A stretch of 35,798 nt of DNA, taken from the NCBI RefSeq assembly GCF_008271805.1, contig NZ_VSRY01000163.1:1-35798 (forward strand). The letters run 5' to 3'. The notes beneath the pieces were generated by a model. That model saw only the letters and a program-made list of their open reading frames with translations, did no database searches and was not told the DNA's origin. Positions within the stretch are counted from its first letter, which is position 1, and each line of letters begins with the position of its first letter. A program made the translations under genes and the position numbers. This stretch comes from Streptomyces sp. TRM49041 (GTDB lineage Bacteria; Actinomycetota; Actinomycetes; Streptomycetales; Streptomycetaceae). Positions 12,604-21,128 of the stretch are shown one piece after another.

Positions 12604-12678
12604 GCCCCGGTAGCCCAATCGGTCAGAGGCAGTGCTCTCAAACAGCATCCAGTGTGGGTTCGAATCCCACCCGGGGTA
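12604..12678 (+). tRNA. tRNA with anticodon CAA (Leu by codon table, short variable loop)
   Basis: A full cloverleaf can be drawn. The acceptor stem is GCCCCGG/CCGGGGT (one G-T pair), the D arm has GG in its loop, and the anticodon stem is GTGCT/AGCAT with loop CTCAAAC. The anticodon CAA is at 12639-12641. The T arm is GTGGG-TTCGAAT-CCCAC, with discriminator A at 12678. No CCA is encoded. The variable loop is only 5 nt (CCAGT, 12649-12653), so this is a class I tRNA body, whereas normal bacterial tRNA-Leu is class II with a long variable arm. The codon read would be UUG. The fold looks intact, so I do not call it a pseudogene, but its amino acid identity is uncertain. Confidence 0.85.
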
Positions 12679-12759
12679 CTTTTACTTCGATTCCATGGTC
12701 GCGCTGCAGCCGATGTGTCGCACCCGTCGGTGATAAGAAACCCCAGTTCACAGGCGTGA

Positions 12760-12783
12760 GAGCGCGCGCACCGGCGCGCGCTC
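12760..12783. terminator. Terminator between tRNA and pyk
   Basis: GAGCGCGCGC (12760-12769) pairs perfectly with GCGCGCGCTC (12774-12783) around the loop ACCG. It sits 11 bp from the pyk stop and serves the convergent tRNA and pyk transcripts. Confidence 0.8.
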
Positions 12784-12793
12784 GTCGCTGCGG

Positions 12794-14221
12794 CTACACG
12801 ATGTCCTCGCCGATGCGGTGGACGCGGACCAGGTTCGTGGAACCCGTGACACCCGGCGGGGAGCCCGCGGTGATGATCACGATGTCGCCCTTCTGACAGC
12901 GGCCGATCTTCAGCAGATGCTCGTCGACCTGGGCGACCATCGCGTCCGTCGACTCGACGTGCGGGCCGAGGAAGGTCTCCACGCCCCACGTGAGGTTGAG
13001 CTGCGAGCGCGTCGCCGGGTCCGGGGTGAAGGCGAGCAGCGGGATCGGCGAGCGGTAGCGGCTGAGGCGCCGGACCGTGTCGCCGGACTGAGTGAAGGCG
13101 ACCAGGAACTTCGCCCCGAGGAAGTCGCCGATCTCGGCGGCGGCCCGGGCGACGGCGCCGCCCTGGGTGCGGGGCTTGTTCCGCTCGGTCAGCGGCGGGA
13201 GCCCCTTCGCCAGGACGTCCTCCTCGGCCGCGGCGACGATGCGGCTCATGGTGCGGACGGTCTCGACGGCGTACCGGCCGACGCTGGTCTCGCCGGAGAG
13301 CATCACGGCGTCGGTGCCGTCGATGACGGCGTTGGCGACGTCGCTGGCCTCGGCGCGCGTGGGGCGGGAGTTCTCGATCATCGAGTCGAGCATCTGGGTG
13401 GCGACGATGACCGGCTTGGCGTTCCGCTTGGCGAGCTTGACGGCGCGCTTCTGGACGATCGGCACCTGCTCCAGGGGCATTTCGACACCCAGGTCGCCGC
13501 GGGCGACCATGATGCCGTCGAACGCGGCGACGATGCCGTCGACGCACTGTACGGCCTGCGGCTTCTCGATCTTCGCGATGACCGGGACGCGGCGGCCCTC
13601 CTCTTCCATCACACGGTGGACGTCCTCGACGTCGCGGCCGCTGCGGACGAAGGAGAGGGCGATGACATCCGCGCCGGTGCGCAGCGCCCAGCGGAGGTCC
13701 TCGACATCCTTCTCGGAGAGGGCCGGGACGGAGACGGCGACGCCGGGCAGGTTGAGCCCCTTGTGGTCGGAGATCATGCCGCCCTCGACCACACGCGTGT
13801 GGACCCGGGTGCCGTCGACGGCGGTCACATGGAGGGCGACCCGGCCGTCGTCGACGAGGATGCGCTCCCCCGCGGCGACGTCGTCGGCGAGGCCCGCGTA
13901 TGTGGTGCCGCAGAGGGAGCGGTCGCCCAGCACGGCCTCGGTGGTGATGGTGAAGTCGTCGCCGCGTTCAAGGAGTACGGGTCCTTCACGGAAGCGGCCG
14001 AGGCGAATCTTCGGGCCTTGAAGGTCGGCGAGGACTCCGACGCTGCGGCCGGTCTCGTCGGCGGCCTTGCGGACGCGTTCGTAGCGTTCTTCGTGGTCGG
14101 CGTACGTGCCGTGGCTGAGGTTGAAGCGGGCGACGTCCATCCCAGCCTCGACGAGTGCCTTGATCTGGTCGTATGTATGGGTCGCGGGTCCCAGGGTGCA
14201 GACGATTTTGGCTCGGCGCAT
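12794..14221 (-). CDS. pyk: Pyruvate kinase
   Basis: A 475-residue enzyme converting phosphoenolpyruvate and ADP to pyruvate and ATP in glycolysis. It begins RRAKIVCTLGPAT and has the substrate-binding RFNLSHGT. It also has the signature IAKIEKPQAV containing the catalytic Lys, then MVARGDLGVE, which binds the metal and substrate, and MLSGETSVGRYAVETV. The C-terminal allosteric domain is complete. Length and order are normal. The ATG at 14221 lacks a clear Shine-Dalgarno (upstream GGCTCGGACC), but the protein start agrees with the family. It is one of probably two pyruvate kinases, as is usual in streptomycetes. Confidence 0.97.
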   Translation of the reverse strand: MRRAKIVCTLGPATHTYDQIKALVEAGMDVARFNLSHGTYADHEERYERVRKAADETGRSVGVLADLQGPKIRLGRFREGPVLLERGDDFTITTEAVLGDRSLCGTTYAGLADDVAAGERILVDDGRVALHVTAVDGTRVHTRVVEGGMISDHKGLNLPGVAVSVPALSEKDVEDLRWALRTGADVIALSFVRSGRDVEDVHRVMEEEGRRVPVIAKIEKPQAVQCVDGIVAAFDGIMVARGDLGVEMPLEQVPIVQKRAVKLAKRNAKPVIVATQMLDSMIENSRPTRAEASDVANAVIDGTDAVMLSGETSVGRYAVETVRTMSRIVAAAEEDVLAKGLPPLTERNKPRTQGGAVARAAAEIGDFLGAKFLVAFTQSGDTVRRLSRYRSPIPLLAFTPDPATRSQLNLTWGVETFLGPHVESTDAMVAQVDEHLLKIGRCQKGDIVIITAGSPPGVTGSTNLVRVHRIGEDIV

Positions 14222-14352
14222 GGTCCGAGCCTATGGCTTACCGATGGGTAGAGGATTGGCTGTGAATGACGGGTCAACCTCCTTTGGATGGCCGATGGTT
14301 GACAAGTGTTGAAGTGGGCGGTGGGGCGCTCCGATGAGCGGGTCGCGAGGGT

Positions 14353-15015
14353 TCAGAGGGTCGGCGGGTGGAGGGTGAAGCGGGCGGTGATGTGTGCGGT
14401 GACGGTCTGCCGCTGGGGTTCGAGGTCGAGGGGTGGGGCGGCGTCCGCGGCCTCCGCGGCGAAGGCCGCGCGCGGGGCGCCGGCTCCGTACGGGACGGCG
14501 TCCTCGGGCGCGGTGTCGTCGAGTTCGAGGAGGGCGCCGAGTTCGGTGCCGAGGGCGTGGGCGTAGTCGCGGGCACGCCGGACGGCGTCCATGACCGCCT
14601 GGCGGCGGGCCTCGGCATGGGCGGGCGAGGTGGGACGCAGGGACCACCAGGGTCCGTCGACTCGGGTGAGCTCCAGGTCGGCGAGGCGGGTGGCGAGTTC
14701 GCCGAGCGCGGTGAAGTCCGTGACGGTGGCGGTGAGGTGGACGGAGCCGTGGTGGGCGCGGATCTGCTCGCCGCGGCCGCGCCGGGTGAGTTCGGGTGTG
14801 AGGGTGAGCGTGCCGGTCTCGAGCGCGTCGAGTGCGTCCCCGTAGCTCTTGATGAGGGTGAGCGCGGTGGCGTTGCGGCGGGTGAGGTCCTCCAGGGTGG
14901 AGCGGCGGTCGGTGCCGCGGGCGGTCACGGTGACGCCGATACGGGCGAGGTCTGGTTCGGTCTCGACGCGGGCTTCGCCGCGGACGGTGATACGGGGGGT
15001 CTCGGGGGTGGCCAT
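14353..15015 (-). CDS. SIMPL-domain (DUF541) protein
   Basis: A 220-residue protein with the SIMPL/DUF541 fold: ITVRGEARVETEPDLARIGVTVTARGTDR at the start, the LTPELTRRGRGEQIRAHHGSVHLTATVTD middle, and AEARRQAVMDAVRRARDYAHALGTELGALLEL near residue 130-165. The family is of uncertain function, with links to signalling or oligomeric membrane assemblies in other bacteria. No signal peptide is visible, so it is probably cytoplasmic. The start is uncertain: ATG at 15015 fits the domain start, but ATG at 15039 (MTRCERHHMA) has a GAGG 10 nt upstream. It is divergent from the phosphoesterase gene. Confidence 0.85.
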   Translation of the reverse strand: MATPETPRITVRGEARVETEPDLARIGVTVTARGTDRRSTLEDLTRRNATALTLIKSYGDALDALETGTLTLTPELTRRGRGEQIRAHHGSVHLTATVTDFTALGELATRLADLELTRVDGPWWSLRPTSPAHAEARRQAVMDAVRRARDYAHALGTELGALLELDDTAPEDAVPYGAGAPRAAFAAEAADAAPPLDLEPQRQTVTAHITARFTLHPPTL

Positions 15016-15090
15016 GTGGTGTCTTTCGCACCTGGTCATCAGATCGAAACCTCGTGGGGGGTGTTCGGTGCCGGCACGGCTGGGCCAGAA

Positions 15091-15148
15091 TCTACGCGCG
15101 TCGTGTCTACGCGCGTTGTGCACAGGGACAGAAGCACAGGGACAAAAG
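15091..15148. repeat. Two back-to-back direct repeats before the phosphoesterase gene
   Basis: A 15-bp unit TCTACGCGCGTCGTG is repeated at once with one change (15091-15105, 15106-15120). It is followed without a gap by a 14-bp unit CACAGGGACAGAAG repeated with one change (15121-15134, 15135-15148). The array ends 10 bp before the ATG at 15159 and covers the expected promoter and leader. Confidence 0.9.
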
Positions 15149-15158
15149 GGGAGTACGC

Positions 15159-16955
15159 ATGCCGCTGAACCGCAGGTCCTTTCTTGAGCGGTCCGCCGCC
15201 GTCGGTGCCGGTGTGGCCGGTGTGACCGCGGCCGGTGCGGCCGCCGCGCCCACCGCTCAGGCGAAGCCGGCGGCGAAACGTTACTCCTTCACCGTGATGG
15301 GCACGACCGACCTGCACGGCCATGTCTTCAACTGGGACTACTTCACGGACCGCGAGTTCGACGACCGGGCGCACAACGACGTCGGCCTGGCGAAGATCTC
15401 GACGCTCGTGGAGCGGGTCCGGGGGGAGAAGGGCCGCCGCAACACTCTGCTGATCGACGCGGGTGACACCATCCAGGGCACCCAGCTTTCGTACTACTAC
15501 GCCAAGGTCGACCCGATCACGGCCGGGGCCGGCCCGGTCCACCCGATGGCGCAGGCGATGAACGCCATCGGGTACGACGCGGCGGCGCTGGGCAACCACG
15601 AGTTCAACTACGGCATCCCGCTGCTGCGGAAGTTCGAGGAGCAGTGCGACTTCCCGCTGCTCGGCGCCAACGCGCTGGACGCGAAGACCCTGCGGCCGGC
15701 GTTCCCGCCGTACAGCATGCACCGGCTGCGGACGCCCTGCGGCCGGGACGTGCGGGTCGCGGTGCTCGGCCTGACGAACCCCGGCATCGCGATCTGGGAC
15801 AAGGCGCATGTCAGCGGCAGGATGGTCTTCCCCGGCCTGGAGGAGCAGGCGGCCCACTGGGTGCCGAGGCTCCGCTCCATGGGCGCGGACGTGGTGATCG
15901 TGTCGGCGCACTCGGGGTCGAGCGGCACATCGTCGTACGGGGACCAGCTGCCCTACGTCGAGAACGCGGCGGCGCTCGTGGCCGAGCAGGTGCCGGGCAT
16001 CGACGCGATCCTGGTGGGCCACGCGCACACGGAGATCCCCGAGTACCGGGTGGCGAACAAGGAGACCGGGCGCGAGGTCGTGCTGTCGGAGCCGCTCAAG
16101 TGGGGCCAGCGGCTGACGCTGTTCGACTTCGGACTGGTCTGGTCGAAGGGCCGCTGGGTGGTCGAGACGGTCGGCGCGCAGGTGCTGAACTCCAACGCCG
16201 TCGACGAGGACCCGGAGATCGTGAAGCTGCTGGCGGACGAGCACGAGAAGGTCGTGGCGTACGTCAACCAGGTGATCGGTACATCGCCGGTCGAGATGTC
16301 GACGGCGCAGGCGCCGTGGCGGGACGAGCCGATCATCGATCTGATCAACCACGTCCAGGCCGAGACGGTGAAGGCCGCGCTGGCCGACGGGGCGTACGCG
16401 TCGTTCCCGGTGCTGTCGCAGGCGTCGTGCTTCTCGCGCTCGGCGGCGATCCCGGCCGGTGAGGTGACGATCCGGGACGCGGCGGGCCTGTACCCGTTCG
16501 AGAACACGCTGGAGGCACGCGTACTGACGGGCGCGCAGCTGAAGGAGTACCTGGAGTACTCGGCGAAGTACTACGTACGGACCGCCGCGGGTGAGCCGGT
16601 GGACACGGCGAAGCTGACCAATGCGGACGGCACGCCCGACTACAACTACGACGCGGTGTACGGGCTGACGTACGACATCGACATCGCGCGGCCGGTGGGG
16701 TCGCGGATCGTGAACCTGGCGTTCCGGGGCGCGCCCGTCGACCCGGCGGCCGAGTTCGTGCTGGCGGTGAACAACTACCGGGCGAGCGGCGGCGGGGCGT
16801 TCCCGCACGTGGCGAACGCGAAGCAGGTGTGGGCGGACTCGGACGAGATCCGCAACACCATCATCCAGTGGGTGCGGGCCAGGGGCACGCTGGACCCGGC
16901 GGAGTTCGCGTCGGTGGGGTGGCGGCTGACCCGTGAGGGCACGCCGGTGTTCTAG
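15159..16955 (+). CDS. Tat-exported 5'-nucleotidase/2',3'-cyclic phosphodiesterase-type metallophosphoesterase
   Basis: A 598-residue exported enzyme. A twin-arginine signal (NRRSFL with Arg5-Arg6, then an Ala/Gly/Val-rich h-region and a likely cleavage after TAQA at 35) precedes the calcineurin-like domain. Metal ligands are visible in TDLHGH (Asp51, His53), DAGDTIQGT (Asp103), GNHEFNYG (145-152) and VGHAHTEIPEY. The C-terminal 5'-nucleotidase substrate domain has VLAVNNYRASGGGAFP. It should release phosphate from nucleotides or cyclic nucleotides outside the membrane. The ATG has GGGGAG 5 nt upstream. It ends tail-to-tail with the N-hydroxylase, sharing the CTAG at 16952-16955. Confidence 0.94.
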   Translation: MPLNRRSFLERSAAVGAGVAGVTAAGAAAAPTAQAKPAAKRYSFTVMGTTDLHGHVFNWDYFTDREFDDRAHNDVGLAKISTLVERVRGEKGRRNTLLIDAGDTIQGTQLSYYYAKVDPITAGAGPVHPMAQAMNAIGYDAAALGNHEFNYGIPLLRKFEEQCDFPLLGANALDAKTLRPAFPPYSMHRLRTPCGRDVRVAVLGLTNPGIAIWDKAHVSGRMVFPGLEEQAAHWVPRLRSMGADVVIVSAHSGSSGTSSYGDQLPYVENAAALVAEQVPGIDAILVGHAHTEIPEYRVANKETGREVVLSEPLKWGQRLTLFDFGLVWSKGRWVVETVGAQVLNSNAVDEDPEIVKLLADEHEKVVAYVNQVIGTSPVEMSTAQAPWRDEPIIDLINHVQAETVKAALADGAYASFPVLSQASCFSRSAAIPAGEVTIRDAAGLYPFENTLEARVLTGAQLKEYLEYSAKYYVRTAAGEPVDTAKLTNADGTPDYNYDAVYGLTYDIDIARPVGSRIVNLAFRGAPVDPAAEFVLAVNNYRASGGGAFPHVANAKQVWADSDEIRNTIIQWVRARGTLDPAEFASVGWRLTREGTPVF

Positions 16956-18385
16956 ATCTGTCGGCTGAGCGGCGTGAGCTTCCTGCCCTGTTCGGGGACG
17001 ACGTGCGAGGGCTCGCGCCGCTCCAGGCCGAAGCCGGTGAACGCGGTGCGCTCCGGCAGGGGGTAGGGCTCCTTGCCGGTGAGGTGGTTGAGGATGGCGG
17101 CGCTGCGCCAGGCGGTGAGGCCGAGGCCGGGCGCGCCGACGCCGTGCGTGTGGGTCTCGGCGTTCTGTACGTAGACGCTGCCTGTGACGGACGGGTCGAG
17201 GACGAGCCGGTGGTGTTCGTCGACGCGGGGGCGTTCCCTGGAGTCGCGGCGCATGTACGGGTCGAGCGCGGCCAGGAGGCGGTGCAGGGGGCGCTCGCGG
17301 TAGCCGGTGGCGAGGACGACGGCGTCGGTGGTGAGGCGGGAGCGGGTGCCCTGCTGGGTGTGTTCGAGGTGGAGTTCGACCATGGTGGTGGCGAGGCGGC
17401 CGGCGGTGCGGACGCGCACGCCGGGGGTGAGGACCGCGTCGGGCCAGCCGCCGTGGAGCGTACGGCGGTAGAGCTCGTCGTGGATGGCGGCGAGCGTGTC
17501 GGGGGCGATGCCCTGGTGGAGGCGCCACTGGCGGGGGACGAGATCGTCGCGTACCTGCTCGGGAAGGGCGTGGAAGTAGCGGGTGTAGTCGGGGGTGAAG
17601 TGTTCGAGGCCGAGCCCTGAGTGCTCCCTGGGGGCGAAGGCGTCGCCGCGGGTGAGCCAGGTGATTCCCTCCCGGCCGTGGGGACGGCCGCGGAGCAGGT
17701 CGAGGAAGACCTCGGCGCCGGACTGGCCGGAACCGATCACGGTGATGTGCCCGGCGGCCCGGAGCCGCTCGCGGTGGGCCAGATAGTCGGCGGAGTGGAG
17801 GACGGGCACGGTGGGGGCGTCGACCAGCGGCTTGAGGGGATCGGGGACGTAGGGCTCCGTGCCCGCGCCGAGGGCGATGTTGCGGCTGTGGGTGCGGCCC
17901 AGTGCCTCGGCCTCGCCGTCGCCGTCGAGCCGGGTGTGGTCGATCTCGAACAGGTCGAGTTCGGGGTTCCAGCGGACGGAGTCGACCTGGTGGTGGAAGT
18001 GGAGGCCGGGGAGGTGGTCGCTGACCCAGCGGCCGTAGGCGTCGTACTCGGCGCGCTGGATGTGGAGGCGCTCGGCGACGTAGAAGGGGAAGAGCCGGTC
18101 GCGGCCGCGCAGGTAGTTGAGGAACGACCAGGGGCTGGTGGGGTCGGCGAGGCTGACGAGGTCGGCGAGGAACGGGACCTGGACGGTGGTGCCCTCGATG
18201 AGGAGACCCGGATGCCAGTGGAAGGCGGGGCGCTGCTCGTAGAAGGCGGTGGCGAGACCCCCGGGGACGCCGTGGGCGAGGGCCGCGAGGGAGAGGTTCC
18301 CGGGGCCGATCCCGATGCCGACGAGGTCGTACGGCTGGTCGGGTCCGGGCTGCTGCCGGGGGGCGGGGGCGGGGCTGGCGGTCAT
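16952..18385 (-). CDS. Lysine/ornithine N-monooxygenase family protein (siderophore type)
   Basis: A 477-residue flavin-dependent amine N-hydroxylase of the IucD/PvdA/DesB family. The FAD-binding GIGIGPGNLSLAAL is near 23-36, the conserved HPGLLIEGTTVQVPFLADLVSLADPTSPWSFLNYL follows at about 58-92, and the NADPH site GSGQSGAEVFLDLL lies near 215. Further on are the DYTRYFHALPEQVR and VLATGYRERPL motifs. The usual product is an N-hydroxylated lysine, ornithine or diamine for hydroxamate siderophores. No decarboxylase, acyltransferase or siderophore synthetase is nearby, so the gene is an orphan here. I chose ATG at 18385, with GGAAGG about 10 nt upstream; an in-frame GTG six codons earlier has no Shine-Dalgarno. 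The substrate is not determined. Confidence 0.92.
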   Translation of the reverse strand: MTASPAPAPRQQPGPDQPYDLVGIGIGPGNLSLAALAHGVPGGLATAFYEQRPAFHWHPGLLIEGTTVQVPFLADLVSLADPTSPWSFLNYLRGRDRLFPFYVAERLHIQRAEYDAYGRWVSDHLPGLHFHHQVDSVRWNPELDLFEIDHTRLDGDGEAEALGRTHSRNIALGAGTEPYVPDPLKPLVDAPTVPVLHSADYLAHRERLRAAGHITVIGSGQSGAEVFLDLLRGRPHGREGITWLTRGDAFAPREHSGLGLEHFTPDYTRYFHALPEQVRDDLVPRQWRLHQGIAPDTLAAIHDELYRRTLHGGWPDAVLTPGVRVRTAGRLATTMVELHLEHTQQGTRSRLTTDAVVLATGYRERPLHRLLAALDPYMRRDSRERPRVDEHHRLVLDPSVTGSVYVQNAETHTHGVGAPGLGLTAWRSAAILNHLTGKEPYPLPERTAFTGFGLERREPSHVVPEQGRKLTPLSRQI

Positions 18386-18503
18386 CGGGGAGTTGCCTTC
18401 CACGAGTGCGTAAGGTTCCGTGCGCCAGCGTGTACCCGGTGTGCGGACTGTGGGCGGGGTGTGCGGGATCGGTACCCGAACGAGGGACGGCGCCGCACGC
18501 GGA

Positions 18504-18538
18504 AGCGCCCCCGGCGGTGGTGCGGTGCCGGGGGCGCT
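18504..18538 (-). terminator. Terminator downstream of pepN
   Basis: AGCGCCCCCGGC (18504-18515) pairs perfectly with GCCGGGGGCGCT (18527-18538) around an 11-nt loop. It is 16 bp past the aminopeptidase stop and upstream of the N-hydroxylase, keeping the two minus-strand genes apart. Confidence 0.85.
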
Positions 18539-18553
18539 CGCCGTCGGGCGGTC

Positions 18554-21049
18554 TCACCCCTCGCGTACGCGGAGGGCCCGGCGGAGGTCGTCGAGGCGGT
18601 CGACGAGCTGGCGGCGGAGGGCCGGGGTGAGGTCGGGGCGGGTGAGGTGCTCCTCGCCGAGGCGCAGGTTCTCGGGCGTGACGGTGTAGCCGGGGAACGC
18701 CTGGCGGCCGGCGGCGGTGGCGATGGCGGGGCCGCGACGGGCGGCGAGGGCGGTGGCCTCCGGGTAGTACCGGGGGACGTACGGGGCGAGGAGGTCGGCC
18801 TGCTCGGGCTGCCAGAAGCCCTCGGCGGTGGCGCTGAACAGGTAGTTGGAGAGGGAGTCGTCGTGGAACATGCGCTCCCAGGCGGCGTCCTTGGCGGCGG
18901 GCGCGGGAAGGGCGGCGCGGCAGCGGGCGGCACCCTCCTGGCCGGTGGCGCTCGGGTCGCGGTCGAGTTCGGCGGCGATGGCGGCCTCGTCGGTGGCGCC
19001 GAGGACGGCGAGGCGCCGGAGGACGCGCCAGCGCAGCTCCGGGTCGAGGTCGGGGCCGCCGGGGACGGCGCCGTCGGCGAGCCAGCCGTGGAGGACGCCG
19101 GTGCGGTCGGTGCAGTCGATGAAGTTGCGTACGGCGGTGAGGCGCAGGCCGGGGTTGGAGCCGTCCTCGGTGCGGCGGATGAGGTCGCGGGTGAGGTCGG
19201 TGAGGGTGGCGCGGGCGGCGGTGCGGTCGACCGCGGGGAGGTAGCGGTCGGCGATCTGGTGGGCGGCGAAGCCGAGGACGCCCTCGACGATGGCGACGTC
19301 GGTCTCCTCGGGGAGGTGCGCGTGGGCGGTCGCCAGGTAGGCGTCGGGGTCGAGGTCGCCGTCGCGGACCATGTCCCGCAGGGTGTTCCAGAGGACCGCG
19401 CGGGTGAGCGGGTCGGGGACGCCGGAGAGGGTGCGCAGGGCGGTCTGCTCGGAGACGGCGTCGAGGCGGATCTTGGCGTATGTGAGGTCGTGCTCGTTCG
19501 GCACGACGAGCGCCGGGCGGGTGCCCGGCCTGCTCTCGGGCACGTCCTGCCGGGGGATGTCGGTCTCGTACCGCTCTCGGACGACGAGGGCGCGGCCGTC
19601 GCTGAGGTCGCGGTCGTACACGCCGATGGTGGCGCGGTGGGGACGGGTGCCGTCCTGGCGGAGGTCGAGGGTCCAGCGTCCGGGTTCGGTGGTGACCTCC
19701 GCGGTGAGGGTGTCGATGCCGGTGGTCCGCAGCCACGCCTCGGCCCAGGCGTGGACGTCGCGGTCGGTGGCGGACGCGAGGTTGTCGATGAAGTCGGCGA
19801 GGGTGGCGTTGCCGAACTTGTGGCGGGCGAAGTGGTTGTTGATACCGGCGAGGAACTCCTTCTCCCCCACCCAGGCGACGAGCTGGCGCAGGGCGGAGGC
19901 GCCCTTGGCGTAGGAGATGCCGTCGAAGTTGAGGAGCGCGGAGGCGGTGTCGGGGACGGCGTCCGGGTCGGGGGCGACGGCGTGTGTGGACGGCCGCTGG
20001 TCGGCGTCGTACCCCCAGGACTTGCGGGCGATGCCGTAGCCGATCCAGGTGTCCGGGTAGCGGCCGGTGACCTCGTTGACGGTCTGGTAGCCCATGTACT
20101 CGGCGAACGACTCGTTCAGCCAGATGTCGTCCCACCACCTGAGGGTGACGAGGTCGCCGAACCACATGTGGGCCATCTCGTGGGCGATGACCATGGCGCG
20201 GGTCTGGCGTTCCATGACGGTGACGGCGGAGCGGAAGACGAACTCGTCGCGGAAGGTGACGAGGCCGGGGTTCTCCATGGCGCCGGCGTTGAACTCGGGG
20301 ACGAACGCCTGGTCGTAGGAGTCGAAGGGGTACGGCTCGTCGAACTTCTCGTGGTACCGGTCGAAGCACTGCCGTGTGATGTCGAGGATCTCGGCCGCGT
20401 CCGCGTCGAGGTGCGGTGCGAGGGACCGGCGGCAGTGGATGCCGAAGGGCAGCCCGGCGTGCTCGGTGCGGAGGGAGTGCCAGGGGCCCGCGGCGACGGC
20501 GACGAGGTACGTGGAGACGCGGGGCGTGCTGGCGGCCGTCCAGCGGCCGTCGTCCTGGCGGGTGGTGACGCCGTTGGCGAGGACCGTCCAGTGGTCGGGC
20601 GCGGTGACGGCGACGTCGAAGACGGCCTTGAGGTCGGGCTGGTCGAAGGCCGCGAAGACGCGCTGGACGTCGTCGAGGAAGAGCTGCGTGTACGTGTACG
20701 TCTCACCGTCGGTCGGGTCGGTGAACCGGTGCATGCCCTCGCCGGTGCGCGAGTACCGCATGGCGGCGTCGATCCGCAGCTCGTGCGGGCCCTCGGCGAG
20801 GCCGGTGAGGGGGAGGCGGTTGTCGTCCAGGGCCGTGGGGTCGAGGGGCTGCCCGTCCAGGGTCGCGCCGCGCAGCTCCGCGGGCTTGAGTTCGACGAAG
20901 GTGTCACCGGCGGCGAGGGCGGTGAACTCGATGACGGTGGTCGAGTCGAAGGTGTCGTCGCCGGTGGTGAGGTCGAGGTCGATCGTGTAGCGGGTGACGT
21001 CGAGGAACCGGGCTCGGGTCTGCGCCTCATCGCGCGTCAGTACGGGCAT
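18554..21049 (-). CDS. pepN: M1-family zinc aminopeptidase N
   Basis: An 831-residue cytosolic aminopeptidase. The substrate-binding GAMEN motif is at 256-260, the zinc site is HEMAH at 290-294, and the third ligand is Glu313 in NESFAEY, the classic HExxH-x18-E spacing. The N-terminal beta domain (DVTRYTIDLDLT onward) and the C-terminal ERAP1-like helical region are present, so it is complete. It is probably one of several PepN paralogues in the genome; the sequence differs clearly from the S. lividans PepN that I remember. The start is a close choice between ATG at 21049 and ATG at 21058, neither with a strong Shine-Dalgarno. It lies 80 bp after the chorismate mutase gene on the same strand. 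Confidence 0.95.
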   Translation of the reverse strand: MPVLTRDEAQTRARFLDVTRYTIDLDLTTGDDTFDSTTVIEFTALAAGDTFVELKPAELRGATLDGQPLDPTALDDNRLPLTGLAEGPHELRIDAAMRYSRTGEGMHRFTDPTDGETYTYTQLFLDDVQRVFAAFDQPDLKAVFDVAVTAPDHWTVLANGVTTRQDDGRWTAASTPRVSTYLVAVAAGPWHSLRTEHAGLPFGIHCRRSLAPHLDADAAEILDITRQCFDRYHEKFDEPYPFDSYDQAFVPEFNAGAMENPGLVTFRDEFVFRSAVTVMERQTRAMVIAHEMAHMWFGDLVTLRWWDDIWLNESFAEYMGYQTVNEVTGRYPDTWIGYGIARKSWGYDADQRPSTHAVAPDPDAVPDTASALLNFDGISYAKGASALRQLVAWVGEKEFLAGINNHFARHKFGNATLADFIDNLASATDRDVHAWAEAWLRTTGIDTLTAEVTTEPGRWTLDLRQDGTRPHRATIGVYDRDLSDGRALVVRERYETDIPRQDVPESRPGTRPALVVPNEHDLTYAKIRLDAVSEQTALRTLSGVPDPLTRAVLWNTLRDMVRDGDLDPDAYLATAHAHLPEETDVAIVEGVLGFAAHQIADRYLPAVDRTAARATLTDLTRDLIRRTEDGSNPGLRLTAVRNFIDCTDRTGVLHGWLADGAVPGGPDLDPELRWRVLRRLAVLGATDEAAIAAELDRDPSATGQEGAARCRAALPAPAAKDAAWERMFHDDSLSNYLFSATAEGFWQPEQADLLAPYVPRYYPEATALAARRGPAIATAAGRQAFPGYTVTPENLRLGEEHLTRPDLTPALRRQLVDRLDDLRRALRVREG

Positions 21050-21128
21050 GGGCCCCATGCTGCCCGATGGGGTGGGGGCGGGGCAGGGGGTTCCGCTGTC
21101 AGCGTCAGGAGATCGTCAGGGGGTGTGG

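Noticed and set aside
12604..12678. Calling the tRNA a pseudogene because of its short variable loop
   Set aside because: All stems pair, and the T loop, D-loop GG and anticodon loop are canonical, so the fold looks functional.
12549..13547. A minus-strand frame overlapping pyk and the tRNA
   Set aside because: It is a shadow frame of pyk, Arg/Gly/His-rich, and runs through the tRNA gene.
14222..14352. A pyk promoter from TTGACC or TTGTCA on the minus strand
   Set aside because: The -35-like hexamers have no convincing -10 at 16-18 bp, so I could not place a promoter.
15039..20369. A minus-strand open frame of about 1,780 codons
   Set aside because: It runs antisense to the phosphoesterase gene and out of frame through the N-hydroxylase and pepN. 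Its product is Arg/Pro/His-rich low-complexity sequence, typical of a GC-rich shadow frame.
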